Source of the DNA: Hyphomicrobiales bacterium
GTDB taxonomy: Bacteria; Pseudomonadota; Alphaproteobacteria; Rhizobiales; JAJFHB01
DNA length: 64,000 nt
Direction: 5' to 3'
Assembly (NCBI GenBank): GCA_021775755.1
Contig: JAJFHE010000043.1
Location: 120,358-184,357 of the forward strand
Part shown: positions 43,380 through 51,793 of the stretch, piece after piece
Layout: each line of letters opens with the position of its first letter
Numbering within the stretch: position 1 is the first letter of the stretch
The notes under the pieces: generated by a model
What the model saw: only the letters and a program-made list of their open reading frames with translations
The model's database searches: none
What the model was told of the DNA's origin: nothing
Translations under genes and position numbers: made by a program

Positions 43380-44171
43380 TCATGCGGCTGGCGGGAACGC
43401 CTCCTTCAGCTCGATAAACATCGCCTCGACTTCCGGGACAAGGTTTTCGACGACCGTCCGCGATGCTTCCTGCTGGCGTATCGCGGTTTCGCGGTCCGAC
43501 CCCCAGGACATGAAATAGCTGGTGAGATCCGCCGACGCATTTGCCGTGCCGTAAGGATATCCGTTGCGGACATCCACGAACAACGCCGCGGCGCGACCCT
43601 CGGCGGTGATGACGCGGGTTGGCAGGAACGCCCCGCCGATAATAGTCAGGTCGGCAAAAGCCAGCACGGAGGGATCCTTTGTTGAGCTTGCGCCGACTTC
43701 ATAGATGAGCACGGCATCGACATGCTGACGCGCCGCGCCGAGACGGATCGTCTCGATGACGTAGCCGGTATTTTGCGACCTGGCGCCGGATGAGCGGCCG
43801 GCGCTGCGCGAGGCAAGCTCGGCGACGAGCGGGCTAATCGGCAGGAATGCTCCAAGATCGGGGTGCCTTTCGGCAAGCCCGGCCCACAATTCCGCTTCGG
43901 CATCGGGGATCGGCGATAGCTGTCCGTTAACGATCCGGGCCACACCGAACCGGCCCGGGAAGCGCAGGTCCGGCTCCACCGCGGCAATCTGCGCGACCCT
44001 TTCGTCAATTCCGGACGGAAGCGAGCTGGCGCCACTGGATGCGGGCAGAGGCTGGTGCTGGTAGGCGGCCAGGTAATCCGCTCCCGACGTGGTTTGAATA
44101 TCGTGACCGGCGCAGGCTCCGAGGAAACTGGCGGTGAGCGATACACAAAGTGCAATTCCGGCGATACGCAT
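43380..44171 (-). CDS. Predicted lipoprotein of unknown function
   Basis: A 263-residue protein with a lipoprotein signal peptide ending LGAC (lipobox at about residues 17-20). The mature part is alpha/beta in pattern (HVDAVLIYEVGASS and AFADLTIIGGAFLPTRVITAEGRAAALFVDVR), with alternating strands like those of lipoproteins related to assembly factors. GGAG before the ATG at 44171 decides the start. Divergent from the DUF6502 gene. Confidence 0.75.
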   Translation of the reverse strand: MRIAGIALCVSLTASFLGACAGHDIQTTSGADYLAAYQHQPLPASSGASSLPSGIDERVAQIAAVEPDLRFPGRFGVARIVNGQLSPIPDAEAELWAGLAERHPDLGAFLPISPLVAELASRSAGRSSGARSQNTGYVIETIRLGAARQHVDAVLIYEVGASSTKDPSVLAFADLTIIGGAFLPTRVITAEGRAAALFVDVRNGYPYGTANASADLTSYFMSWGSDRETAIRQQEASRTVVENLVPEVEAMFIELKEAFPPAA

Positions 44172-44256
44172 AGCAATCTCCATAAATGTGATAATTTCCC
44201 ATGTTTAGCGGAATGCGATCTTGTCGTCCAGCAAAAAATGTGTAAATATTCCATTT

Positions 44257-45087
44257 ATGAATGGATACCTTGAAACGGCACTCGCCCGTGTGCTGCGCCC
44301 CCTCATCAAGCTGATGATCTCAAAGGGCATAGGAATGCAGGCGCTGACGGAACATTTGAAGGCGCTCTACGTCGAGCAGGCCGAGCGTCACTTCCAGCTC
44401 GACGGAAAGCGGATGACCGACAGCCGTGTCAGCCTGCTCACCGGCCTGCACCGCCGCGACGTGAGACGGCTCCGTGACGCGGCGGCCCCGCGGGCGCCTG
44501 CGACCATGGGGCCGGTACCCCGGGTGATCGCGCGCTGGATGATGGCGCCGGGATGGCAGGACGAAGACGGCCAACCGCTGCGCCTGCAACTACGCGGCGA
44601 GGGCCCGCAATCGTTTGAGCAACTGGTGGCCGCCGTGAGCCGGGACGTTCATCCGCGTTCGGTCCTCGATGCGCTTCTCGCCGAGCATCTGGCGGAGATT
44701 GATGGGGATACCGGCGAGGTCATGCTAGTCGGCAACAGCTACGTTCCAAAGCACGAACAAACGCAGACCGATTATCTGGGGATGAACCTCGGTGATCACG
44801 CCGTCGCGGCTGTCGAGAACGTTCTCGCGCGTTACAAGCCGCCGTTTTTCGAGCGCGCGGCGCATTTCAACAAACTGAGCCCGGGCTCGCTTGGTGAGCT
44901 CGACCGGCTGGCGCGCAAGCTTCAATTGGATGTGCTGCAAATCATCGCCGAGAAGGCAACGGCGCTGCAGGACATGGATGCAGGCACAGCCGACGCGGGT
45001 GGCAGGTTCCGGTGCGGCGCTTTCGTTTATGTGGAGGAAAGCCCTCCCGGTGCCTGCGGCGGTAACGGCAAGGAAGAAGAACAATGA
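44257..45087 (+). CDS. DUF6502 family protein
   Basis: A 276-residue protein of the DUF6502 family. The N-terminal ETALARVLRPLIKLMISKGIGMQALTEHLKALYVEQAE and DSRVSLLTGLHRRDVRRLRD look like a winged-helix DNA-binding region, so it may be regulatory, though not shown. The C-terminal domain includes DYLGMNLGDHAVAAVENVLARYKPPFFERAAHFNKLS. The ATG at 44257 is preferred over 44221. It overlaps the following small lipoprotein gene by four bases (ATGA). Confidence 0.8.
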   Translation: MNGYLETALARVLRPLIKLMISKGIGMQALTEHLKALYVEQAERHFQLDGKRMTDSRVSLLTGLHRRDVRRLRDAAAPRAPATMGPVPRVIARWMMAPGWQDEDGQPLRLQLRGEGPQSFEQLVAAVSRDVHPRSVLDALLAEHLAEIDGDTGEVMLVGNSYVPKHEQTQTDYLGMNLGDHAVAAVENVLARYKPPFFERAAHFNKLSPGSLGELDRLARKLQLDVLQIIAEKATALQDMDAGTADAGGRFRCGAFVYVEESPPGACGGNGKEEEQ

Positions 45088-45254
45088 AACGCGCACTTTG
45101 GGTTATGGCTTTGATATTCCTGGTGACTGCCTGTTCGAGCCTGGAGCCGCCGGAGACCGATACAGATTGCCGTTCAGCAGATACCGAGGAGACCGATGGT
45201 GGTGTCGGGGGAACAGGCCGGGAGCCGTGTGAGGACGACGAATCTGGCTCATGA
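45084..45254 (+). CDS. Very small lipoprotein downstream of DUF6502
   Basis: A 56-residue frame beginning at the ATGA overlap with the DUF6502 gene. It has a short signal with lipobox VTAC at residues 14-17, followed by an acidic, glycine-rich tail (ETDTDCRSADTEETDGG). The tight coupling and lipobox make it likely real although short. Unknown function; a stress-response or sensing partner of the DUF6502 protein is only a guess. Confidence 0.65.
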   Translation: MKRALWVMALIFLVTACSSLEPPETDTDCRSADTEETDGGVGGTGREPCEDDESGS

Positions 45255-45443
45255 GGCGCGCTGGGTCCGTTTGCCGGCGCTGCTCTGATTGTCGCGAGCT
45301 CCCAAAGCCTGCGCACGACCCCTCAGCTCCGCCCCCCGGCAATGCTTGAGGCCCCGCGCATTCCGTTCTGTACCTTTGCACCCATCCCGACACGGTGTAG
45401 GCTTTTGTCTTGTGAGGATGGGCGATCAAACAGGGAGATCATC

Positions 45444-45737
45444 ATGTTCGCTTGGTTACGGAGACTTGCCGTGGCGCTCGGTGCGGGTGCCATGGCGGCC
45501 GGTCTGGCGACGACGGCGCTGGCAGGCTGGGACGACTGGGCAACCGTCTGCCGGCTCAACCCCAATGGCGACAACTATCTGTCGTTCCGCACCTGCCCGA
45601 GCACCGGTTGCGGCGAGATGCTGCGGCTTGGGCCTGGAACGCAGGTGCTGATCATCGATTTCGAGGGCAACTGGCGCAAGGTCGAGTTGAGCAACGGCGC
45701 TGTCGGCTGGGTGTTCGGCCGCTATCTTTGCACTTAG
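45444..45737 (+). CDS. Exported SH3-like domain protein
   Basis: A 97-residue protein with a signal peptide (to TTALA) and a bacterial SH3 (SH3b) domain: NYLSFRTCPSTGCGEMLRLGPGTQVLIIDFEGNWRKVELSNGAVGWVFGRYLC. Such domains bind peptides or cell-wall material in the periplasm. Four cysteines may form disulphides. GGGAGA precedes the ATG. Convergent with the DUF1801 gene, six bases away. Confidence 0.88.
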   Translation: MFAWLRRLAVALGAGAMAAGLATTALAGWDDWATVCRLNPNGDNYLSFRTCPSTGCGEMLRLGPGTQVLIIDFEGNWRKVELSNGAVGWVFGRYLCT

Positions 45738-45743
45738 ACCCTT

Positions 45744-46175
45744 TCACGTCTTCTCGGAGGTTTCGTAGCGGGCGCGCATGCCGTCGACGGAGCGCTGCAC
45801 GAGTTCCTCAAGCACGGCCGTGTCGATACTGGCGAGGTTGGTGATGTAGAGGCAGGACTTTGAGTGTTTGTGCTTGCCGAGCCGCGCCATGAGATCGGCG
45901 TACTGGCTGAAACCCGGCATGATGTAGACGGTGAGGTTGCGGGCGCGCGGCGACAGGCCGGTCAGGAACCAGGCGCCGGAATGGCCGCTGGCGTAGGTGT
46001 ATTCATACCGCCCGAAGCCGACGAGGCTCTCGCCCCACATCTTCGGCGTGCAGCCGGTGACGCGGGCCATCATCGCACACACGGTTTGCGCGTCTGTGCG
46101 CCGGGTGTCATCGGCGACACCGGCCAGAAATGCGTCGGCGCTTTTACCGGTCGGCTGGGTTTTGAGTTCGCTCAT
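45744..46175 (-). CDS. DUF1801 (YdhG/YjhG-like) family protein
   Basis: A 143-residue protein with the DUF1801 pattern: MWGESLVGFGRYEYTYASGHSGAWFLTGLSPRARNLTVYIMPGF followed by LGKHKHSKSCLYITNLASID. A small alpha/beta fold of unknown biochemical role. Starts divergently from the nuclease-like gene 27 bp away. Confidence 0.87.
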   Translation of the reverse strand: MSELKTQPTGKSADAFLAGVADDTRRTDAQTVCAMMARVTGCTPKMWGESLVGFGRYEYTYASGHSGAWFLTGLSPRARNLTVYIMPGFSQYADLMARLGKHKHSKSCLYITNLASIDTAVLEELVQRSVDGMRARYETSEKT

Positions 46176-46202
46176 AATCGCGATGTGTTCTAGAACGGAT
46201 CG

Positions 46203-47042
46203 ATGCCGGGGCGTTTTACCTTACTCACGATCGTGCTGTGCGCAGTGGGCGCGGTCAAGTCAGAAGCTGCCTGTCTGCCGGAGCTTGAGCCGGAGCTGGA
46301 GTCGGAGCTGGAGTCGGGGGGCGGTGTCGTTGAAATCCTCGATGCGGAGACGTTCGTTCTCGATGATGGCCGCGTGGTGCGGCTTGCCGGCATCGTATCG
46401 CCGCGCCGGCCGCTGTGGCTGGACGAAGGGGCGCAATGGCATGCGGCGGAGCATGCCGAAGCGGCGTTGAAACGCCTGGTGTTTGAAAAGCAGGTGGCGG
46501 TTGCCGCCGGCGAGCTTCACACCGACCGTCATGGCCGTCTCGTGGCGCAGGTGATTGTGGGAGAAACCGCCGCCGCCGACGCGGTCTGGGTTCAAGGTGC
46601 GCTTGTTGCCGCGGGTCAGGCCCGTGCGGCCGCGAGGAGTGACAGCCGCCTGTGTGCCGGCGATTTGCTGGTGCTCGACGCGGAAGCGCGCGCCGGTGGT
46701 GCGGGGCTGTGGCGGGGCCGCCACTACAGAGTGCGCGATGCCGGCGTGCCGGACGACATCTCCGTCCTGCTCAACCATTTTCATCTGGTTGAAGGCACGG
46801 TCCTCTCCGTCGCCGAGCGCGGCCGGCGGCTTTACCTCAATTTCGGCGGGAACTACCGCGACGATTTCACCGTGATGGTCGAGGCGCGCGACTATGAGGC
46901 GTTCTCCGAGGCCGGGACCGACCTTCTCGGCCTTACCGGTGCACGTGTGCGGGTACGCGGCTGGATCCGCAATTTCAATGGGCCGATGATCGAGGTGCGC
47001 GTGCCCGAGCAGATCGAGGTGCTCACACCGCCGCCGGGCTAG
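46203..47042 (+). CDS. Thermonuclease (SNase)-like exported protein
   Basis: A 279-residue protein with a signal peptide (to about residue 22), a short acidic stretch (LEPELESELESGG), then a staphylococcal-nuclease-like beta barrel at about 40-170: VVEILDAETFVLDDGRVVRLAGIVSPRRP. Classical nuclease arginines are partly replaced, so catalysis is uncertain. The C-terminal region (DFTVMVEARDYEAFSE...RVRVRGWI) may be a second OB-like part. Overlaps the convergent metallo-hydrolase gene by four bases. Confidence 0.82.
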   Translation: MPGRFTLLTIVLCAVGAVKSEAACLPELEPELESELESGGGVVEILDAETFVLDDGRVVRLAGIVSPRRPLWLDEGAQWHAAEHAEAALKRLVFEKQVAVAAGELHTDRHGRLVAQVIVGETAAADAVWVQGALVAAGQARAAARSDSRLCAGDLLVLDAEARAGGAGLWRGRHYRVRDAGVPDDISVLLNHFHLVEGTVLSVAERGRRLYLNFGGNYRDDFTVMVEARDYEAFSEAGTDLLGLTGARVRVRGWIRNFNGPMIEVRVPEQIEVLTPPPG

Positions 47043-47767
47043 TCGCTTTTCTCAATGAGATATTCTTGGATCAGTTCGCGGTAGCGCGATCCGTCGAAGC
47101 TTGGGAAGTGACCGCCATGCACGACACGAACCGGAAAGTCGTGGATGCGCTTCATGGTGGCGATGTAGGTCGGGATGTGGGCGTCCGGGGTGTCGTCGAT
47201 GAGGGGGCCGTCATAGACGATGTCGCCGGAGAACAGGATTCCCGTCGCCCGCTCAAACAGCATGATGCCGCCCGGCGAATGGCCGGGCGTGTGGATCACC
47301 TCAAAATGCCGGTCGCCGGTATCGACGCTGTCGCCGTCATTGAGAATGCGGGTGGCCGGCGCCGACTTCACAGCATATTCCGTGGATACATAGGGTAGCG
47401 GCGGGAGCTTTGTGAAAATTTCGTCGGTAACATAGGGGTCCGCGAGCGTGTTGGCGCGGGTCGGCGCGGTCATGATACCGGCCTCATCGGCGTGCACGTA
47501 ACGCTCTTCGAATTCGTGATGGCAGCCCACATGGTCGAAATGTGTGTGGCTTGCAACGGCAATGCACGGCTTTTCGGTAACGATCGGAACCCATTCGCGC
47601 AGGCTCACTACACCCATGCCGCTGTCGATCAGCAGGTCGCGGTCGCGGCCGCGGATATGCCACATGTTACAGCGGTAGAACTCCTTGATGTGCGGTTCGC
47701 CGATATAGGTGACATCGCCGCCGGCGCTGCGGGTTACGTATCAGTCGTCGGCGGCGGCGCGGATCAT
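47039..47767 (-). pseudogene. Metallo-beta-lactamase-fold hydrolase interrupted by TGA at codon 9
   Basis: The zinc site is intact: HTHFDH, then HTPGHS and GDIVYD, then HGGHFPSFD. The family N-terminus is readable upstream of the next ATG (47665) in the same frame: MIRAAADD-stop-YVTRSAGGDVTYIGEPHIKE, and AGGAAAG precedes the ATG at 47767. The TGA at 47743-47741 (minus strand) stands where relatives I know have tryptophan, so it is most likely a G-to-A change. A 208-residue product could still start at 47665 but lacks the first strand pair. Reading as a selenocysteine codon is unlikely. Confidence 0.6.
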
Positions 47768-47990
47768 GAGACTTTCCTTTCCAGATATCGAACCATGCGT
47801 AACCGGTGCGCGGCTAATTTGACCGTCAGGAGGGGCTTCGTGCAACCGGTGCCGGTGCCGATATGTCACAATATGGCGACCAGAAGGCGAAATTGTCGTT
47901 TCTGTCTTGTATTGAGGGCCTTATCGGGGAATCGTGTGCGACCGGTGACTACAGGACCGGCAGTTATGCGTGCCGGGTAAGTAAACAGTG

Positions 47991-49469
47991 ATGCGAACAG
48001 GCGTTTTACCGATCAACTGGCAGCGCCGTCTGCCGACAGCGTTGCGCGTGGCGCCCGCCGTGCTTGTGGCGCTGCTTGCGGTTGCGTGCACGTCATTGTC
48101 GCCAACCCAGGACGCGCCGATCACGCCTGAAGAAGAGGCGCGCATCGGGGCTGCCGCCCATGGTGAGATTGTCTCGCAGTTCGGCGGCGCCTATCGCGAA
48201 CCACAGCTTAATGCCTATGTGGACCGCCTGACGCAACGCCTTGCGCAGTCCAGCGGGCGCGGCAGCGGGAATGTGCGCGTGACGGTGCTGGACTCGCCCG
48301 TGGTCAATGCGTTCGCAGCACCCGGCGGTTTTCTTTACGTGACACGCGGCCTGCTGGCACTTGCCAATGACGAAGCTGAGCTTGCCAGCGTTCTGGCGCA
48401 CGAACTGGGCCATGTCGCCTCTCACCACAGTACCGAGCGTCAGACCGTGGCATCGCGCGTCGGGTTGCTGAACGGTGTCCTGAGCACCTTGTCGGGCAGC
48501 CCCTATCTGGCGGAGGCCCTGTCGCTGTCGGGTGCCAGTTACGTCGCCGCCTATTCGCGCGATCAGGAGCGTGGTGCAGACGATCTTGGCATCGGCTATG
48601 CGGTGGCGAGTGGTTACGATCCGTTCGCCGCGTCGACATTTCTGACCAGCCTGCACCGCCACTTCGAACTTCAGCGCTCAAATACACAAGGCGAACGCGG
48701 CGCCGACGTTTCCAGTCTGCTGTCGACCCATCCAAGCACCGAAGAGCGCATCCAGAGCGCCCGTGCTCGCGCGTTTGCCGTCGGCGACCTGACGACCGGA
48801 TATGTCCGCAACCGCGACGTTTATCTCGATATGATCGACGGCCTGCCCTATGCCGGCAATCCGGTGCATGGGGTGATCGACAGGCGCACGTTCAGCCACC
48901 CGGTGCTGCGTTTCAGATTTGCCGTACCGGAAGGCTTTGAACTCATCAACCGCAACGATGCGGTGCTGGCGCGCGGGCCGGAAGATGCGGTGATCATATT
49001 CGATGGCGCCGAACTCGATGCGGGCATGTCGCTTGAAAACCACATGATCGAGCAATGGGGCGAGGGCCTGGATCTGCACAATGTACGCAGCTTCAAGCTG
49101 AACGGCATGGAAGCGGTGGGCGGCGAGACCCTGCACAAGGGTTTCGGCCATGAACTGGTCGTGGTGCGGCACTCCGAAAATGTCGTCTACCGGTTCTTGT
49201 TCATCACGCGGCCCATGGCGACAGCCAAGTACGAGAGCGGCTTCCGCAACACGATCAGAAGCTTCAAACGGTTGTCGGAACGCGAAGCGCGCCAGATCCA
49301 GTCTCTGACATTGCGTGTTGTCGAGGTGAAGCCGCGTGAAACGGTTGCCCGGGTGGCACGCCGCATGGCGTTCGACCACAACCGGGTGGAACGGTTTCGC
49401 GTGCTGAACGGCCTGGGCCCCGAGCAGGAACTCGAGCCCGGTCAGCGCGTCAAGATCGTTACCCACTAA
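47991..49469 (+). CDS. M48-family metalloprotease lipoprotein with LysM-like tail
   Basis: A 492-residue periplasmic protein. A lipoprotein signal ends at AVAC (lipobox). The M48 zinc motif HELGH is at residues 137-141, with the third ligand region EERGADDLGIGYAV near 200. A middle region follows, and the last 50 residues (VVEVKPRETVARVARRMAF...ELEPGQRVKIV) look like a LysM cell-wall-binding domain. Related proteins (YcaL/BepA-like) assist outer-membrane quality control. GTG 47988 is three bases before the preferred ATG. Confidence 0.9.
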   Translation: MRTGVLPINWQRRLPTALRVAPAVLVALLAVACTSLSPTQDAPITPEEEARIGAAAHGEIVSQFGGAYREPQLNAYVDRLTQRLAQSSGRGSGNVRVTVLDSPVVNAFAAPGGFLYVTRGLLALANDEAELASVLAHELGHVASHHSTERQTVASRVGLLNGVLSTLSGSPYLAEALSLSGASYVAAYSRDQERGADDLGIGYAVASGYDPFAASTFLTSLHRHFELQRSNTQGERGADVSSLLSTHPSTEERIQSARARAFAVGDLTTGYVRNRDVYLDMIDGLPYAGNPVHGVIDRRTFSHPVLRFRFAVPEGFELINRNDAVLARGPEDAVIIFDGAELDAGMSLENHMIEQWGEGLDLHNVRSFKLNGMEAVGGETLHKGFGHELVVVRHSENVVYRFLFITRPMATAKYESGFRNTIRSFKRLSEREARQIQSLTLRVVEVKPRETVARVARRMAFDHNRVERFRVLNGLGPEQELEPGQRVKIVTH

Positions 49470-49484
49470 AACGCAGCGGGTTAA

Positions 49485-49744
49485 TACCAAGGGCGGCAAT
49501 TATTGACCCGTTTCACCGGGATGATTTTACCCTCCGGCAAGGCGCGTACTGCGCCGCGGTACAGGTACCGTAAGTAGGACGCAACGCTGCTGGAGGGCAA
49601 AAGCACCCGGCCTGCGGTGGGCCATTCCGGCCCGTCGACCGCGTTGCGGGCCTTGTCCGATACACCGCATCGCACTGCGGCCCGCGCCTCCTCGAGCGAG
49701 CAGGAATGGCCCATGAAACGGGTCAGTAATTGCCGCCCTTGGTA
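49485..49744 (+). mobile_element. 260-bp MITE-like element, copy 2
   Basis: Begins TACCAAGGGCGGCAATTATT and ends in its near-perfect inverted repeat. Direct repeats TAA flank it (49482-49484 and 49745-49747). Sixteen bases separate it from the stop of the M48 gene. A 97-codon open frame runs through it on the minus strand (49481-49774) and reads the same as one in copy 1 (LYQGRQLLTxFMGHS... to VNNCRPWY). This reflects shared sequence, and I do not treat it as a gene. Confidence 0.9.
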
Positions 49745-49773
49745 TAAGACCGCATCCCATCGTAACGTGCTCA

Positions 49774-49809
49774 AGAAAAAACGCCCGGCCTCGTAAAGAG
49801 AGCCGGGCG
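49774..49809 (-). terminator. Rho-independent terminator of the carD gene
   Basis: On the minus strand CGCCCGGC (49809-49802) pairs perfectly with GCCGGGCG (49789-49782), followed by a run of T (49781-49774). It lies 37 bases after the CarD stop. Confidence 0.92.
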
Positions 49810-49846
49810 AAGTGATGGTGCTGTATAAACTTGTGTGCGGGCGACG

Positions 49847-50422
49847 CTATGCGGCGGCCTCGGCGGCCTGCTTCTCGGCCTGCTTCTCGGCTTCGCGCTC
49901 GGCTTTCTGTGCGCCTTTGTCGAGGATCGCCTCGATCTCGGCAACGGCCGTTGCATCGTCGGTCTTGCGTACCGCCGCGATTTCGCGCGCCATACGGTCA
50001 AGTGCCGCTTCATAGAGCTGACGCTCGGAATAGGACTGCTCGGGCTGGCGGTCGGAGCGGTAGAGGTCGCGTACGACTTCCGAAATCGAAATCAGATCGC
50101 CCGAGTTGATCTTGGCTTCATATTCCTGGGCACGGCGGCTCCACATGGTGCGCTTCACCCGGGCGCGGCCCTTGAGGGTCTTCAGCGATTTTTCGATAAT
50201 ATCGTCGTCGGAAAGCTTGCGCATGCCGACAGCCTTGGCCTTGGCGGTCGGGACACGCAGGGTCATCTTCTCTTTCTCAAAGATAATGACATAGAGCTCA
50301 AGCTGCGCGCCGGCGATTTCTTCATTTTCGACTTCGGTAATCCTGCCGACCCCGTGCGAGGGGTAGACAACGAATTCGTTTGTCTTGAAGTCCAGCTTTG
50401 CAGATCTTTTCTTTGCAGTCAT
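49847..50422 (-). CDS. CarD-family transcriptional regulator
   Basis: A 191-residue regulator that binds RNA polymerase and stabilises open promoter complexes. The N-terminal FVVYPSHGVGRITEVENEEIAG is the Tudor-like RNA-polymerase-interaction domain, and the helical KRTMWSRRAQEYEAKINSGDLISISEVVRDLYR is the DNA-binding CarD core. The C-terminal lysine/alanine-rich tail (AEREAEKQAEKQAAEAAA) is typical. Own terminator at 49774. Confidence 0.95.
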   Translation of the reverse strand: MTAKKRSAKLDFKTNEFVVYPSHGVGRITEVENEEIAGAQLELYVIIFEKEKMTLRVPTAKAKAVGMRKLSDDDIIEKSLKTLKGRARVKRTMWSRRAQEYEAKINSGDLISISEVVRDLYRSDRQPEQSYSERQLYEAALDRMAREIAAVRKTDDATAVAEIEAILDKGAQKAEREAEKQAEKQAAEAAA

Positions 50423-50589
50423 GCGCGGGTATGCCTTTCGTTAGTGGTCCGCCGCTTGAGCGATCAGGTGTGTTTGCGACATTGCTGTGCCGGTAACGCC
50501 GAACGGTACTCTTGTGTCCGAAGGTGCGGGTTGCGCAGCAATGATGGCGATGTGCTCTCTTTGTCGATCTTCCAGATGGAGCCGACAAT

Positions 50590-50623
50590 GTCGGGTAATC
50601 TCCGGCGTCGGGTAATCTCCGGC
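50590..50623. repeat. Perfect 17-bp tandem duplication
   Basis: GTCGGGTAATCTCCGGC occurs twice head to tail (50590-50606 and 50607-50623). No gene overlaps it. Confidence 0.95.
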
Positions 50624-50677
50624 CCGCCCGATGTGGGCTGACATTCGCTGACGAGCCGTCTTACTCGACTTATCCCG

Positions 50678-50709
50678 AAAAAAAGGCCCGCGCTCCAAGG
50701 GGCCGGCCT
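50678..50709 (-). terminator. Terminator downstream of fdxA
   Basis: On the minus strand AGGCCGGC (50709-50702) pairs with GCGGGCCT (50691-50684) with one mismatch, followed by seven T (50684-50678). It lies about 165 bases past the ferredoxin stop. Confidence 0.75.
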
Positions 50710-50874
50710 CTACGGAAATCTCTCATCGCGATGATGATGGATCCCTTATAGCACAAATTTTACGCATTTTAAAGGTTTGCAGCCCGATTTGCGCGGCGAA
50801 ATCGCCACTTGGGCGCAGAACTTTGGCGTCAGGGTTAATACAACAGCCGGGCGAACCAACGGCGGACACTGTTT

Positions 50875-51213
50875 TCAGTCGCCTTCGCCCGGTGCCTCGG
50901 TGAAGAATTCCTTATACTTGTCGGGCTTGCCATCGTATTCCTCGGCGTCGGGATAGACGTCGCGCTTCATCGTCACGTTCGGCCATTTGTCGGCGAATTC
51001 GGTGTTGATCCGCAGCCATTCCTCAAGACCGTCTTCAGTGTCGGGCTTGATGGCTTCGGCGGGACATTCCGGTTCGCAGACGCCGCAATCGATGCATTCA
51101 TCCGGGTGGATGACGAGCATGGTCTCGCCTTCATAGAAGCAATCGACCGGACACACCTCGACGCAGTCCATGTATTTGCATCTGATGCAGTTGTCGGTGA
51201 CGATGTAGGTCAT
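50875..51213 (-). CDS. fdxA: Seven-iron ferredoxin FdxA
   Basis: A 112-residue ferredoxin carrying one [3Fe-4S] and one [4Fe-4S] cluster. [19 protein letters not shown] and [20 protein letters not shown] give the two cysteine sets with the spacing of the FdxA family (C8, C16, C20, and C39-C42-C45-C49 region). Carries electrons in the cytoplasm. The C-terminal acidic extension ([18 protein letters not shown]) is typical of the alphaproteobacterial forms. Confidence 0.96.
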   Translation of the reverse strand: MTYIVTDNCIRCKYMDCVEVCPVDCFYEGETMLVIHPDECIDCGVCEPECPAEAIKPDTEDGLEEWLRINTEFADKWPNVTMKRDVYPDAEEYDGKPDKYKEFFTEAPGEGD

Positions 51214-51379
51214 ATTAGTCTCCGGATTGCGCGCCGCGCGGCCAGGTCATTTCACAAACTGACGTATCCAGTCGGACATGCCGTCCGGACGCGGCCTCCT
51301 ATATCATAAAGTTTCAGGCTTGTATCAAGCCCCGGCTTCATAGTGTGGCAAAATTGCGCGGTTGGCATGCCACAACGGA

Positions 51380-51793
51380 TCACCGCTCCTGTTCAAGCCA
51401 TGACTCCAATTCGCGCCGCTGCTTTTTCGTCGGGCGGCCGGAGCCTTCCTCGCGCACTGCCTGGGCCTGCGGCGTGCCGGTTGCGCCCTCGGGCTTCGGG
51501 GATGTAGTCCGCGGGCTCAGATCCTCGTAAAGCAGTTGAGCCTCCGGCGCAGGGCCGCGCCGCGTTCCCGGCGCAACGATCCGCACGACATGAAGTTTGC
51601 GGTGCGCCGTGAACGTGATGACATCGCCGACATAAACAAGATGTCCGGGCTTTGCGATACGCACCCGGTTGACCCGGACCTTGCCGTCGCTGACAAACCG
51701 CGCCGCGCTCGTGCGGCTTTTAATGAACCGCCCGTACCAAAGCCATTTGTCGATGCGCTGGCCGTCTGCGCGCGATGCTCCCGGCGGCGACAT
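51380..51793 (-). CDS. S4-domain RNA-binding protein (HslR-like)
   Basis: A 137-residue protein with an S4 RNA-binding domain (RIDKWLWYGRFIKSRTSAARFVSDGKVRVNRVRIAKPGHLVYVGDVI) and a basic tail, as in Hsp15/HslR, which recycles stalled 50S subunits. It is translationally coupled to the helicase: the helicase stop and this ATG form TGATG. In this family the gene commonly follows the helicase. Confidence 0.93.
   Translation of the reverse strand: MSPPGASRADGQRIDKWLWYGRFIKSRTSAARFVSDGKVRVNRVRIAKPGHLVYVGDVITFTAHRKLHVVRIVAPGTRRGPAPEAQLLYEDLSPRTTSPKPEGATGTPQAQAVREEGSGRPTKKQRRELESWLEQER

Larger units (their letters stand above)
50423..50874. other. Intergenic region between carD and fdxA
   Basis: These 452 bp hold the carD promoter region, the 17-bp tandem duplication at 50590-50623 and the fdxA-side terminator at 50678-50709. 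The section 50740-50800 is A/T-rich. No reading frame with coding character was found on either strand. Confidence 0.6.

Noticed and set aside
47741..47743. Selenocysteine insertion at the TGA of the metallo-hydrolase
   Set aside because: The expected residue is tryptophan, and no bacterial SECIS-like hairpin is evident directly after the codon.
49481..49774. A 97-residue protein on the minus strand over repeat copy 2
   Set aside because: The frame is nearly all repeat sequence, matches copy 1 only because the DNA is repeated, and has no ribosome-binding site.
50590..50623. A CRISPR-like repeat
   Set aside because: Only two units, directly adjacent without spacers; a simple tandem duplication.
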